A stretch of 64,000 bases of DNA, taken from positions 124,001 through 188,000 of the forward strand of contig NZ_AP022576.1 of assembly GCF_010730355.1 (NCBI RefSeq), given 5' to 3'. The notes below the pieces were generated by a model that saw only the letters and a list, made by a program, of their open reading frames with translations, was not told where the DNA came from and did no database searches. Shown here in pieces: positions 52,086 to 59,040 of the stretch (position 1 is the first letter of the stretch; each line of letters opens with the position of its first letter). Source of the DNA: Mycobacterium florentinum. GTDB lineage: Bacteria > Actinomycetota > Actinomycetes > Mycobacteriales > Mycobacteriaceae. Made by a program: the position numbers and the translations under genes.

Positions 52086-52763
52086 TCAGCGCGTCGGCGT
52101 ATTCAGCAGCTGACGTACCTCGTCGTCGCTGACTTGGTGAAAGTCGCCGTACACCTGCCCAACCGCTTCGAATCCCGGCGGCATCGTGATGCACACGACG
52201 TCGTCGGCCACGTGCGCGAGTTCACGGCAAGCCGACGGCGGTCCGACCGGAACCGCGACAACGATCGACTGCGGCCCGGCCGCCCGAATCGCCTGGACGG
52301 CGGCCAGCATGCTGGCGCCGGTGGCGATGCCGTCGTCGACCAGGATCACGATCTTGTCCCGCGGGTCGGCGATCGGGCGGCCACCCCGATACGCGTCCTC
52401 GCGCCGGGCCAGCTCCACCGTCTCGCTGTCGATGACCTCGCGCACCTGTTCGTCGGTGATCTGCAGGCTGGACACCACGTTGTCGTTCATCACGACACCG
52501 CCGCCGCTGGCCAGCGCGCCCATCGCGAGCTCCGACCAGCGCGGCACCCCGAGCTTGCGAACCAGGAACACATCCAGCGGGGCGTGCAACGCAGCGGCGA
52601 TCTCCCAGGCGACCGGCAGGCCGCCGCGCGCCAGCCCGAGCACCAGCACGTTGTCCTTGTCGCGGTAGGCCATTAGCTGCTCCGCTAGGGCGCGACCGGC
52701 GACGCGGCGGTCGCGGAAGGTTCGCGTAGCCGTGCGGCGAAGGAAGCCGTTCCGTGGGTTCAT
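52086..52763 (-). CDS. Phosphoribosyltransferase-domain protein (Rv2143-like)
   Basis: A 225-aa protein with a type I PRTase fold. The PRPP loop is [20 protein letters not shown], with the flexible-loop region [15 protein letters not shown] and FLVRKLGVP upstream. Similar proteins occur near DosR-type stress genes in mycobacteria. The substrate is not known. Start ATG 52763. It is divergent from the RclA-like gene across an 85-bp gap. Confidence 0.88.
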   Translation of the reverse strand: MNPRNGFLRRTATRTFRDRRVAGRALAEQLMAYRDKDNVLVLGLARGGLPVAWEIAAALHAPLDVFLVRKLGVPRWSELAMGALASGGGVVMNDNVVSSLQITDEQVREVIDSETVELARREDAYRGGRPIADPRDKIVILVDDGIATGASMLAAVQAIRAAGPQSIVVAVPVGPPSACRELAHVADDVVCITMPPGFEAVGQVYGDFHQVSDDEVRQLLNTPTR

Positions 52764-52848
52764 GAGTTCGCCTTAGTTTACCCGCCTGGCCAGTCCTGAT
52801 CGAATAGCTTGTGCATCAAAGGGATTGGCTTGGGCTAGACAGGCAAAC

Positions 52849-54249
52849 ATGCCCCGCCATCAATACACTGCTGACGTGACTTCACTCGAGGTGGATCTGG
52901 CGGTCATCGGTTTCGGAAAAGGCGGCAAAACATTGGCGGCCGCGCTGGGCAAGCGCGGCTGGCGGGTGGTGATGATCGAGCAGTCGCCGTTGATGTACGG
53001 CGGCACCTGCATCAACATCGGTTGCGTCCCTACGAAATCGATGGTGTTCCGTTCCGAGTACCTCGACGCGGCCACCACCCACCCGGATCGTTACCGCGAG
53101 GCCGTTGCGGCCACCGCACACTTGACCGCGTCATTGCGCGACATCAACTACGCGACGCTCGATCGAATCGACACGGTGACGGTGTTGACCGGCCACGCGT
53201 CATTCAAAGATTCACATGCGCTGAGCGTCAAAACCGTTGACGGACAAGCCATTACCATAACTGCGCAATGGATCGTAGTCGGCACCGGTTCGCGTCCGGT
53301 GTTGCCGCCGGTTCCCGGATTGGCCGACGCGCCCGGTGTGTACACGAGTACGGATCTGCTCAGCACGGCGGAACTGCCGGGGCGGCTGACCGTGCTGGGC
53401 GGTGGCTATGTCGGCGTGGAATTCGCGGCCATGTACGCCGCCTACGGGTCGCGGGTCGCGCTCCTCGACCGTGGTCCGCGGGTGCTGGGCCGCGAGGACG
53501 ACGACGTCGCCGACTGCGCCCGCGACATCCTCGTCGGGCGCGGCATCGACGTCGTCACCTCTGCGGCGGTCACCGCCGTGTCCGGCAACGGCGACGGCGG
53601 CTCGACCGTTTCCTACCGGGTCGGCGGCGTCGCGCACGATCTCGACACCGACGCCATCCTGGTGGCGCTGGGACGCGAGCCCGTCACCGACGGGCTCGAC
53701 CTGGACGCGGCGGGCGTCGAGACGACGGACAGGGGCGCGATTGTCGTCGACGACCACCTGCGCAGCAGCCAGCCGCATATCTTCGCCGTCGGCGATGTCA
53801 ACGGTGGACCGCAGTTCACCTACATCTCGCTGGACGACTACCGCGTCGTGCTCTCGCAGCTGGCCGGCGATGGCACCCGCAGCACCGCGACCCGCGCGGC
53901 GGTGCCCTACGCACTGTTCATGACGCCGCCGCTGGCCCGGGTCGGCCTCACCGAGAAGGCCGCCAGGGAGGCGCACGACGTCAAGGTCGCCACGATGCGG
54001 GTCGCCGACATGGCGACGATGCCTCGCGCGCGGATCGTCGACGAGGATGCCGGCCTGATGAAGGTCGTCGTCGATGCCGGCAGTGACACGATTCTGGGTG
54101 CGGCGCTGCTGTCTTACGACTCGCACGAAGTCATCAATACGGTGGCGCTGGCGATGCGGCACGGTATTACCGCCTCGGAGCTGCGGGATTCGATCTACAC
54201 CCACCCGTCGATGACCGAGGGGTTCAACAGCCTGCTCGCGGTGCTCTAG
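52849..54249 (+). CDS. RclA-like pyridine nucleotide-disulfide oxidoreductase
   Basis: A flavoprotein disulfide reductase of 466 aa (457 aa if GTG 52876 is the start). The FAD fold VIGFGKGGKTLAAALGKRGW, the redox motif GGTCINIGCVPTKS (Cys54, Cys59), the NAD(P)H motif VLGGGYVGVEFAAMYAAYG and the FAD motif IFAVGDVNGGPQFTYISLDD closely follow E. coli RclA as I recall it. RclA defends against reactive chlorine species and is described as a copper(II)/hypothiocyanite reductase. The dimer domain (FMTPPLARVGLTE, THPSMTE with the base His) is complete. Mercuric reductase is less likely because the C-terminal Cys pair is missing. It opens the accessory stress island. Confidence 0.87.
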   Translation: MPRHQYTADVTSLEVDLAVIGFGKGGKTLAAALGKRGWRVVMIEQSPLMYGGTCINIGCVPTKSMVFRSEYLDAATTHPDRYREAVAATAHLTASLRDINYATLDRIDTVTVLTGHASFKDSHALSVKTVDGQAITITAQWIVVGTGSRPVLPPVPGLADAPGVYTSTDLLSTAELPGRLTVLGGGYVGVEFAAMYAAYGSRVALLDRGPRVLGREDDDVADCARDILVGRGIDVVTSAAVTAVSGNGDGGSTVSYRVGGVAHDLDTDAILVALGREPVTDGLDLDAAGVETTDRGAIVVDDHLRSSQPHIFAVGDVNGGPQFTYISLDDYRVVLSQLAGDGTRSTATRAAVPYALFMTPPLARVGLTEKAAREAHDVKVATMRVADMATMPRARIVDEDAGLMKVVVDAGSDTILGAALLSYDSHEVINTVALAMRHGITASELRDSIYTHPSMTEGFNSLLAVL

Positions 54250-54250
54250 T

Positions 54251-54594
54251 CGGCTCTCATCGTGGACGACGGACGACGCGTTCTGGATGAACGGCTCGAG
54301 CTCGTCGAGCCGGTCGGCACCGGATCCGGCGAACCCGTCCAGGCTCAGTGCGCCCACGCGGCCAAAGCTGTTGCTGGCCAGTTCATCTGATTCGACCCGA
54401 CCATTGAAAGCCAATTGTGATCGGTTGGGTAGAAGTAGTGCGGCGAGAGGAACACCGCGAAGCCATGCGCGTTGGCGGCGGTGAAGATCTCGACGAGGTG
54501 CTCGACGGTTGTGTTCTCGGTGATGCCGGCTTGCCGGACGGCCCGGTTCTTGATCACTAGATCTATGGAAATCGACATAGGTTTTTTGCAGCAC
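54251..54594 (-). pseudogene. Isochorismatase-family hydrolase remnant, frameshifted and truncated
   Basis: The minus strand from about 54580 reads RQAGITENTTVEHLVEIFTA and LSPHYFYPTDHNW, the signature of a family of isochorismatase-like cysteine hydrolases. After a one-nucleotide frameshift at about 54405 the similarity continues as FNGRVESDELASNSFGRVG and LSLDGFAGSGADRLDELEPF. It breaks off at the 3' end of the RclA-like gene. The N-terminal domain is also missing upstream, so about 115 codons of an ordinary 200-codon gene are left. Non-functional. Confidence 0.8.
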
Positions 54595-54603
54595 CAGATC
54601 TAG

Positions 54604-54613
54604 TTTCATGAAA
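54604..54613. promoter_or_regulatory. Palindrome upstream of the HspR-like gene
   Basis: TTTCATGAAA, a perfect 10-bp palindrome, lies 46 nt before the MerR/HspR-like start. It does not resemble the HspR HAIR site (CTTGAGT-N7-ACTCAAG). It is a candidate operator only. Confidence 0.35.
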
Positions 54614-54659
54614 TCATGGATGTGGACCTGATGATTGGTGATGAATTGGAGCTGGTGCA

Positions 54660-54971
54660 GTGCCTGACGATTCTCTGGCGCGATCTGCGCGCGGCGTGTA
54701 CGGCATCTCGGTGACCTCGGAGTTGACGGGGATTGATCCACAGACGCTGCGGCTCTACGAGCGGCGCGGACTGCTTACCCCGGCACGTACCGAGGGTGGG
54801 ACGCGCCGCTACAGCCAGGACGATCTGGATCGCTTGGCGCGGATCGGTGAGCTCGTCGCCGAAGGCGTCAACATCGCTGGGATCGCCCAGATCTTGCACC
54901 TGGAACACCGCAACAGTGAACTGGAAGCCGACAATAGCGACCTCAAGTCCGAAAACGCTCGACTGCGCTAG
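54660..54971 (+). CDS. MerR family regulator, HspR-like
   Basis: A 103-aa protein. The MerR winged helix YGISVTSELTGIDPQTLRLY, then RRGLLTPARTEGGTRRYS, and VAEGVNIAGIAQILHLEHR closely follow HspR, the heat-shock repressor of dnaK and acr2. A C-terminal coiled coil follows (ELEADNSDLKSENARLR). No cysteine-rich effector domain is present, so metal sensing is unlikely. As an HspR paralogue next to two hsp20 genes it probably controls this island. I found no HAIR-type operator nearby. Confidence 0.87.
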   Translation: MPDDSLARSARGVYGISVTSELTGIDPQTLRLYERRGLLTPARTEGGTRRYSQDDLDRLARIGELVAEGVNIAGIAQILHLEHRNSELEADNSDLKSENARLR

Positions 54972-55006
54972 TACGAGCCGACCGCCGGAAGGAGGACGGT
55001 CAACCA

Positions 55007-55219
55007 ATGACGATCTACTTCGACGACAATCCGCTTGCCGATGACGTTCCCGTCGCCGACGCGGCCGAACAGCGCCGGCCCGCCGACGTGTCCGCCGAGG
55101 CCAGAGAACTCGACACCCGTTGCCTCGCCAACCTTGTGCACCGCGACGCCAACCCGTCCGATGTGATCGACCAAGCCATCATCGTGCCGTTCCCCGACGA
55201 CGACCCCATGGTGTTCTAG
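55007..55219 (+). CDS. Small acidic hypothetical protein
   Basis: A 70-aa acidic protein starting ATG 55007, after a GAAGGAGG ribosome site (54988-54995) and 35 nt after the HspR-like gene, so probably in its operon. It ends with NPSDVIDQAIIVPFPDDDP, a motif I associate with small mycobacterial proteins of unknown function. No fold can be assigned. Confidence 0.72.
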   Translation: MTIYFDDNPLADDVPVADAAEQRRPADVSAEARELDTRCLANLVHRDANPSDVIDQAIIVPFPDDDPMVF

Positions 55220-55530
55220 GCGCCGGCAACGCCATCGTGTTCGCCGCCAACTTCCGCGCGGCGGGCGCCGTCCAACAAGTGTCCCCACGCGGCGCGGGCG
55301 GCGCTGAACGCGGCATCCTCCCCATTCTGGGAGGGCTCGTCTTGGGCGATCGCCACCAGCGCATCGGCCAGACTCAAAGCACCCACGTTGTGCGCCCGCG
55401 CGGTCTCCACGATCTCGACAAACGCCTGATTTGATGTGCAGCCGCGAAGCGCAATGAGCATGCCTTCCGCGGTGTCAAGGATTCGCGCACCCGCCCGGCG
55501 AGGATCCCGCAACCGGCCAGACACGTTCAC
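55216..55530 (-). CDS. ANTAR-domain protein
   Basis: A small protein of 104 aa made mostly of an ANTAR RNA-binding domain: ILDTAEGMLIALRGCTSNQA, then FVEIVETARAHNVGALSLAD. ANTAR domains bind paired hairpins in nascent RNA and prevent termination. No GAF or receiver domain is attached, so signal input is unclear. AGGAGG on the minus strand (55541-55546) fits GTG 55530 (10-nt spacing) better than GTG 55539. It converges on the acidic-protein gene with a 4-bp overlap. Confidence 0.82.
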   Translation of the reverse strand: MNVSGRLRDPRRAGARILDTAEGMLIALRGCTSNQAFVEIVETARAHNVGALSLADALVAIAQDEPSQNGEDAAFSAARAAWGHLLDGARRAEVGGEHDGVAGA

Positions 55531-55864
55531 GTCGCACACACCTCCTGTGCTCGATCGGTACCTAATTTTCCCCGGACATAACTTATGAACACAGATACAT
55601 ATTTTCTAAGCTATAGCGGAGAGCGTCGGCGTCGTCAACCAAACCGGGGGCACGGCCCGGTGGCGCCCGCGCGCGGGGCCGTCACCTGCCGCCGCGTCGT
55701 TCCTCGGCAGTTCAGAAAGGGGTTGCGAGATGTCTGCGCACCTTGCCGCCGATCCCCGTTGCGCCAAACCTGCTCCTAGATCTTGCGTAAGTCTGCGGGT
55801 AGTGGTATCACAAAACTGTATTCATGACCATAGATAATCTTCCTCGATTGGAGGTGAACTCATC
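55531..55864. other. Divergent intergenic region before the first hsp20
   Basis: A 334-bp gap between the ANTAR gene and hsp20. AT-rich blocks at 55560-55615 and 55795-55850 suggest promoters for both. A GC-rich stretch (about 55630-55720) separates them. No CIRCE or HAIR site was found here, unlike before the second hsp20. A small open frame at 55585-55779 lacks support. Confidence 0.5.
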
Positions 55865-56284
55865 GTGTTGATGCGTACAGACCCGTTCCGCGATGTCGAC
55901 CGTTTCGCCCAACAGGTATTCGGCACCGCGGCCCGGCCCGCGGTTATGCCGATGGATGCCTGGCGCGAGGGCGACCAGTTCATCGTCGAATTCGAGCTGC
56001 CTGGCGCCAAGCCGGATTCACTGGATCTCGAGGTCGAGCGCGATGTGCTCACAGTGCGCGCCGAACGACCCGACCTCGATCAAAACCGCGAGATGGTCGC
56101 CGCCGAGCGTCCGCGTGGCGTGTTCAGCCGGCGGCTGTTCCTCGGGGACAACCTCGACCTCGACAAGATCGACGCCAACTATTACGACGGCGTGCTCAGA
56201 CTGACGATCCCGATCGCCGAGCAGGCCAAGCCGCGGCGCATCGAGATCAGCCACGACGGCCAACGAACGGCGATCAACGCCTAA
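55865..56284 (+). CDS. Hsp20/alpha-crystallin small heat-shock protein (first copy)
   Basis: An ATP-independent holdase chaperone of 139 aa. It starts [20 protein letters not shown] (GTG 55865, GGAGG at 55850-55854). The alpha-crystallin domain (about 40-130) has [20 protein letters not shown] and VLTVRAERP, ending [23 protein letters not shown], where GVLRLTIP is the conserved G-V-L motif. It belongs to the 18-kDa antigen-like mycobacterial Hsp20 group rather than HspX. Confidence 0.93.
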   Translation: MLMRTDPFRDVDRFAQQVFGTAARPAVMPMDAWREGDQFIVEFELPGAKPDSLDLEVERDVLTVRAERPDLDQNREMVAAERPRGVFSRRLFLGDNLDLDKIDANYYDGVLRLTIPIAEQAKPRRIEISHDGQRTAINA

Positions 56285-56980
56285 CGGCCCAGGGCCGCAC
56301 CCTTCCTCGGGCGAGCGCGCGGTCGCCGCCCATGCGGCCCTGCCTTTGCAGATTGTCACCCGTGAACGAGGAGGTGATGCGTCGACAGCCGAAACGCCGC
56401 ATGAGGTGAATCCGTGCCGTCGACAACCACTGATGACGACGGACTGGCGCTACTGACGCATGATTGCGCGCGCATCGCCACTCATCGTGGCCCCGTCAGT
56501 GGATGGCACGGAACTTGCCGACAGGGGGTGGGCGCGCGCAACCACTCAGCGTGCGCGACCAGTCACCCGCGCGCGCCCACCCCGACACACGATTGTCGGT
56601 CGCGTCTGTCGCCAACCGGATGGCTCGCGATGACGGGCCCGACCCGTACTAAATAGCACACGCCTACCGGCGCCAACTACATGACTATCACCCCGCCCGG
56701 CGCCGCGGCGAACCGAATCCTGTTGCGGGCCAACTGCTTCAGCAGATCGTGGGCGCCTGCGCACCGCTTCCAGACCCGCACCGCCGGGCCGCCCACGAGA
56801 ACCGTGGACCAATTGTGCTGAGAGACAGGGGCTCTGCGCCCGTTTTGATCCCGGACGCCAATGCAAAGGCACAGCACAACCGGTGGGCGAGTGTTGCACA
56901 ATCATGGATACCGTCGGCGAGCCGTCAGTCGTCCATGCGGACGGGTGGTGTCGGCGAGCAGTGACGAAATCTGATCGGTT
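56285..56980. other. Gene-poor stretch between hsp20 and the MFS gene
   Basis: About 700 bp without a gene I can support. A strong ribosome site (GAGGAGG at about 56368-56374) is followed by a 10-codon frame (MRRQPKRRMR). Then GTG 56414 opens an 80-codon frame whose start (DDDGLALLTHDCARIATHRG) faintly resembles mycobacterial flavin-binding proteins of the pyridoxamine-oxidase type before losing sense. It may be a decayed gene. On the minus strand a 74-codon frame (56677-56901) shows no recognisable motif. Confidence 0.4.
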
Positions 56981-58234
56981 GTGGGCACAGGGGATGAGGT
57001 GGCACTTCGGGCGGGGCGTGATCGGACAGCCCTCTACGCGGTGAATTTCTTTATGGCCGACATGTCGGCCGGCATGGGCCCGTTTCTGGGTGTGTTGTTG
57101 CAAAGCCGTGGTTGGAGCACCGGCGCCATCGGCGCGGTGATCACGCTCGGCGCCATCGTCGGCATGGTCGCGGTCGCCCCGGCGGGAGCGTTCGTTGATG
57201 CCACCACCCGCAAGCGGGCATGCGTCATCGCGGTGGCTGTGTGCACGGTGACGGCCTCGGCGCTGATCTTGTCTTCGCGGCAGTTTTGGGTCGTCGCCGC
57301 CGCGCAGGCCGCGATGTGCATTGCGGGAGCGACCATCGCCCCGGCGCTGATCGGAATCACCCTCGGTGTGGTGGGCCAGGCGGGCTTCACCGGCCAAAAC
57401 GGCCGCAACCAGGCCTCTAACCACGCCGGCAACATGGCCGGCGCCGCGCTTTCGGGGTTGCTGGGCTGGCAGTTCGGATACCCCGCGGTGTTCTGGCTGG
57501 CCGCCGCGTTCGCGGTGATCACGATCGGCTGCGTGCTGGCCATACCCGCGGGGCACATCGACCACCGGGTTGCGCGCGGCGCGGCGCGTGGCCCCGATCA
57601 AGTCGCGGTCAAGGCATCGCGGGTGCTGCTGCGGTCGCGGCCGCTACTCGCCGTGGCCGCGACCATGGTGCTGTTCTGGTTGGGCAACGCGGCCATGTTG
57701 CCGCTCTACGGAATGGCGGTGGTCGCTGCCCACGCCAACCCGTTCACCACTGTTGCCGCGACCGTCGTGATCGCCGAAGCGGTGATGATCCCCGCGGCGC
57801 TGGTGGCCACCCGCGTCGCGCAAGTGCGAGGCTACTGGCTGGCGATCCTGATCGCGCTGGTCACCCTCCCCATTCGCGGGCTGCTCGCCGCCGGCGTGAT
57901 CACTACCTGGGGGGTGATCCCGGTGGAGATACTCGACGGCATCGGCGGAGGCATCCTGTCGGTGGCCGTACCCGGACTGGTAGCGCGCATCCTGGACGGC
58001 ACCGGCCACATCAACGTCGGCCAAGGCGCCATCATGAGCGCGCAGGGCCTCGGTGGTGCACTAAGCCCCGTCCTGGGGGGATTCATCGCCCAAGTATTCG
58101 GGTTCCCGGCGGCCTTCATCGCACTCGGGGCGCTTTCGGTGGGTGCGTTGCTGATCTGGGTTCGCTTCGCGCCCATATTGCGCCGCGCCGGCAACCCCGC
58201 GGCTACGGCAGCTGCCCGGGCCGAGACGGGCTGA
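56981..58234 (+). CDS. Major facilitator superfamily transporter
   Basis: A 417-aa polytopic protein with about 12 hydrophobic helices. ALYAVNFFMADMSAGMGPFLGVLLQSRGW is the first helix region, and the loop between helices 2 and 3 has APAGAFVDATTRKRA, the MFS motif A variant. No substrate-specific motif can be read; drug or metabolite efflux is possible. GTG 56981, or GTG 56999, is the start. It lies between the two hsp20 genes with wide gaps, so it is probably its own unit. Confidence 0.87.
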   Translation: MGTGDEVALRAGRDRTALYAVNFFMADMSAGMGPFLGVLLQSRGWSTGAIGAVITLGAIVGMVAVAPAGAFVDATTRKRACVIAVAVCTVTASALILSSRQFWVVAAAQAAMCIAGATIAPALIGITLGVVGQAGFTGQNGRNQASNHAGNMAGAALSGLLGWQFGYPAVFWLAAAFAVITIGCVLAIPAGHIDHRVARGAARGPDQVAVKASRVLLRSRPLLAVAATMVLFWLGNAAMLPLYGMAVVAAHANPFTTVAATVVIAEAVMIPAALVATRVAQVRGYWLAILIALVTLPIRGLLAAGVITTWGVIPVEILDGIGGGILSVAVPGLVARILDGTGHINVGQGAIMSAQGLGGALSPVLGGFIAQVFGFPAAFIALGALSVGALLIWVRFAPILRRAGNPAATAAARAETG

Positions 58235-58375
58235 GGGTCGACGAGCCCAGCCGACCGGGTGGTGTCGGCCTCACCCGAACGTGTCTCCCTGGTCTTGCAC
58301 GCGGTTGCTGATTGCGGTGCGGGGCTACTGGCTGGCGCAACTCGAAACGGGGCTTCTTGCCCGGGTCGGCAGCGT

Positions 58376-58402
58376 CTGGCACTGCGGCGGTGAGAGCGCT
58401 AA
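58376..58402 (+). promoter_or_regulatory. Degenerate CIRCE-like element upstream of the second hsp20
   Basis: CTGGCACTG-N9-GAGCGCTAA, compared with CIRCE TTAGCACTC-N9-GAGTGCTAA, matches 14 of 18 bases (6 left, 8 right) with the exact 9-nt spacer. It lies 72 nt before the hsp20 start. It is a possible HrcA site, weaker than the perfect CIRCE at 62388. Confidence 0.5.
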
Positions 58403-58474
58403 TGTTGGTGTTACACAGTGGTTTTGCCGCCCACCAGGGTGGCGGGCGGCGAGTGTGACAGGAGGTGAATCGCT

Positions 58475-58936
58475 GTGTTGCGTTTCGATCCGTTCAGTGA
58501 GTTTGATGCGCTTGTCCGAGATGTGCTGGCCGGGCCAACCGGGTCGGGCCGCAGTCCTCGCTTCATGCCGATGGACTTGTGCAAGATTGACGACCACTAC
58601 GTGCTGACCGCCGATCTGCCGGGGGTTGATCCGGGGTCGGTGGACGTCAGTCTGGAGAGCGGGACCCTGACGGTTTCGGCGCGTCGCACTGCCCGCTCCG
58701 AGGATTCGGTGCAGTGGCTTGCCGCCGAACGGTTCTTCGGCGAGTACCGGCGGCACGTAGCACTCGGTGAGGGCATCGATGCGTCGGCGATCAGCGCGAC
58801 ATATGAAAACGGTGTGCTGACGGTGACCATCCCGCTGGCCGAACGGGCCCGGCCGCGCAAGATAGAGATCGCGCACGGCGCGGGACCAAAAGTCATCGAG
58901 GGGCAGGTCGTTGACTCCCCCTCGGACACCGCGTAG
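58475..58936 (+). CDS. Hsp20/alpha-crystallin small heat-shock protein (second copy)
   Basis: A 153-aa small heat-shock chaperone. It begins MLRFDPFSEFDALVRDVLAG (GTG 58475, AGGAGG at 58460-58465). The crystallin domain has YVLTADLPGVDPGSVDVSLE and GTLTVSARR, ending YENGVLTVTIPLAERARPRKIEI. The two island copies clearly differ from each other, so they are not a recent duplication. A CIRCE-like element lies upstream and a strong terminator downstream. Confidence 0.94.
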   Translation: MLRFDPFSEFDALVRDVLAGPTGSGRSPRFMPMDLCKIDDHYVLTADLPGVDPGSVDVSLESGTLTVSARRTARSEDSVQWLAAERFFGEYRRHVALGEGIDASAISATYENGVLTVTIPLAERARPRKIEIAHGAGPKVIEGQVVDSPSDTA

Positions 58937-58950
58937 CGGCCAGTTCCGAC

Positions 58951-58981
58951 ACCCGCGGCGGGCGATGCCCGCCGCGGGTTT
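58951..58981. terminator. Strong hairpin between hsp20 and the glycosidase operon
   Basis: A perfect 13-bp stem (58951-58963 with 58967-58979), ACCCGCGGCGGGC against GCCCGCCGCGGGT, GAT loop, followed by TTTA. It lies between convergent genes and could stop transcription from both sides. Confidence 0.8.
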
Positions 58982-59040
58982 ATCCGCAGCCAACGATCGC
59001 GCGGCATATGGCGGCAATTGCGACGCGGCCGCGATCTTGT

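Noticed and set aside
53212..54741. A 509-codon minus-strand frame across the RclA-like gene
   Set aside because: Only the stretch beyond 54250 has meaning (isochorismatase remnant). The rest is antisense to a clear flavoprotein.
55585..55779. 64-codon frame before the first hsp20
   Set aside because: No ribosome site, odd composition, and it occupies the promoter region of hsp20.
56414..56656. 80-codon frame after hsp20 as a real gene
   Set aside because: It has a fair ribosome site, but only the first 25 residues look protein-like. Kept as a note in the gap entry.
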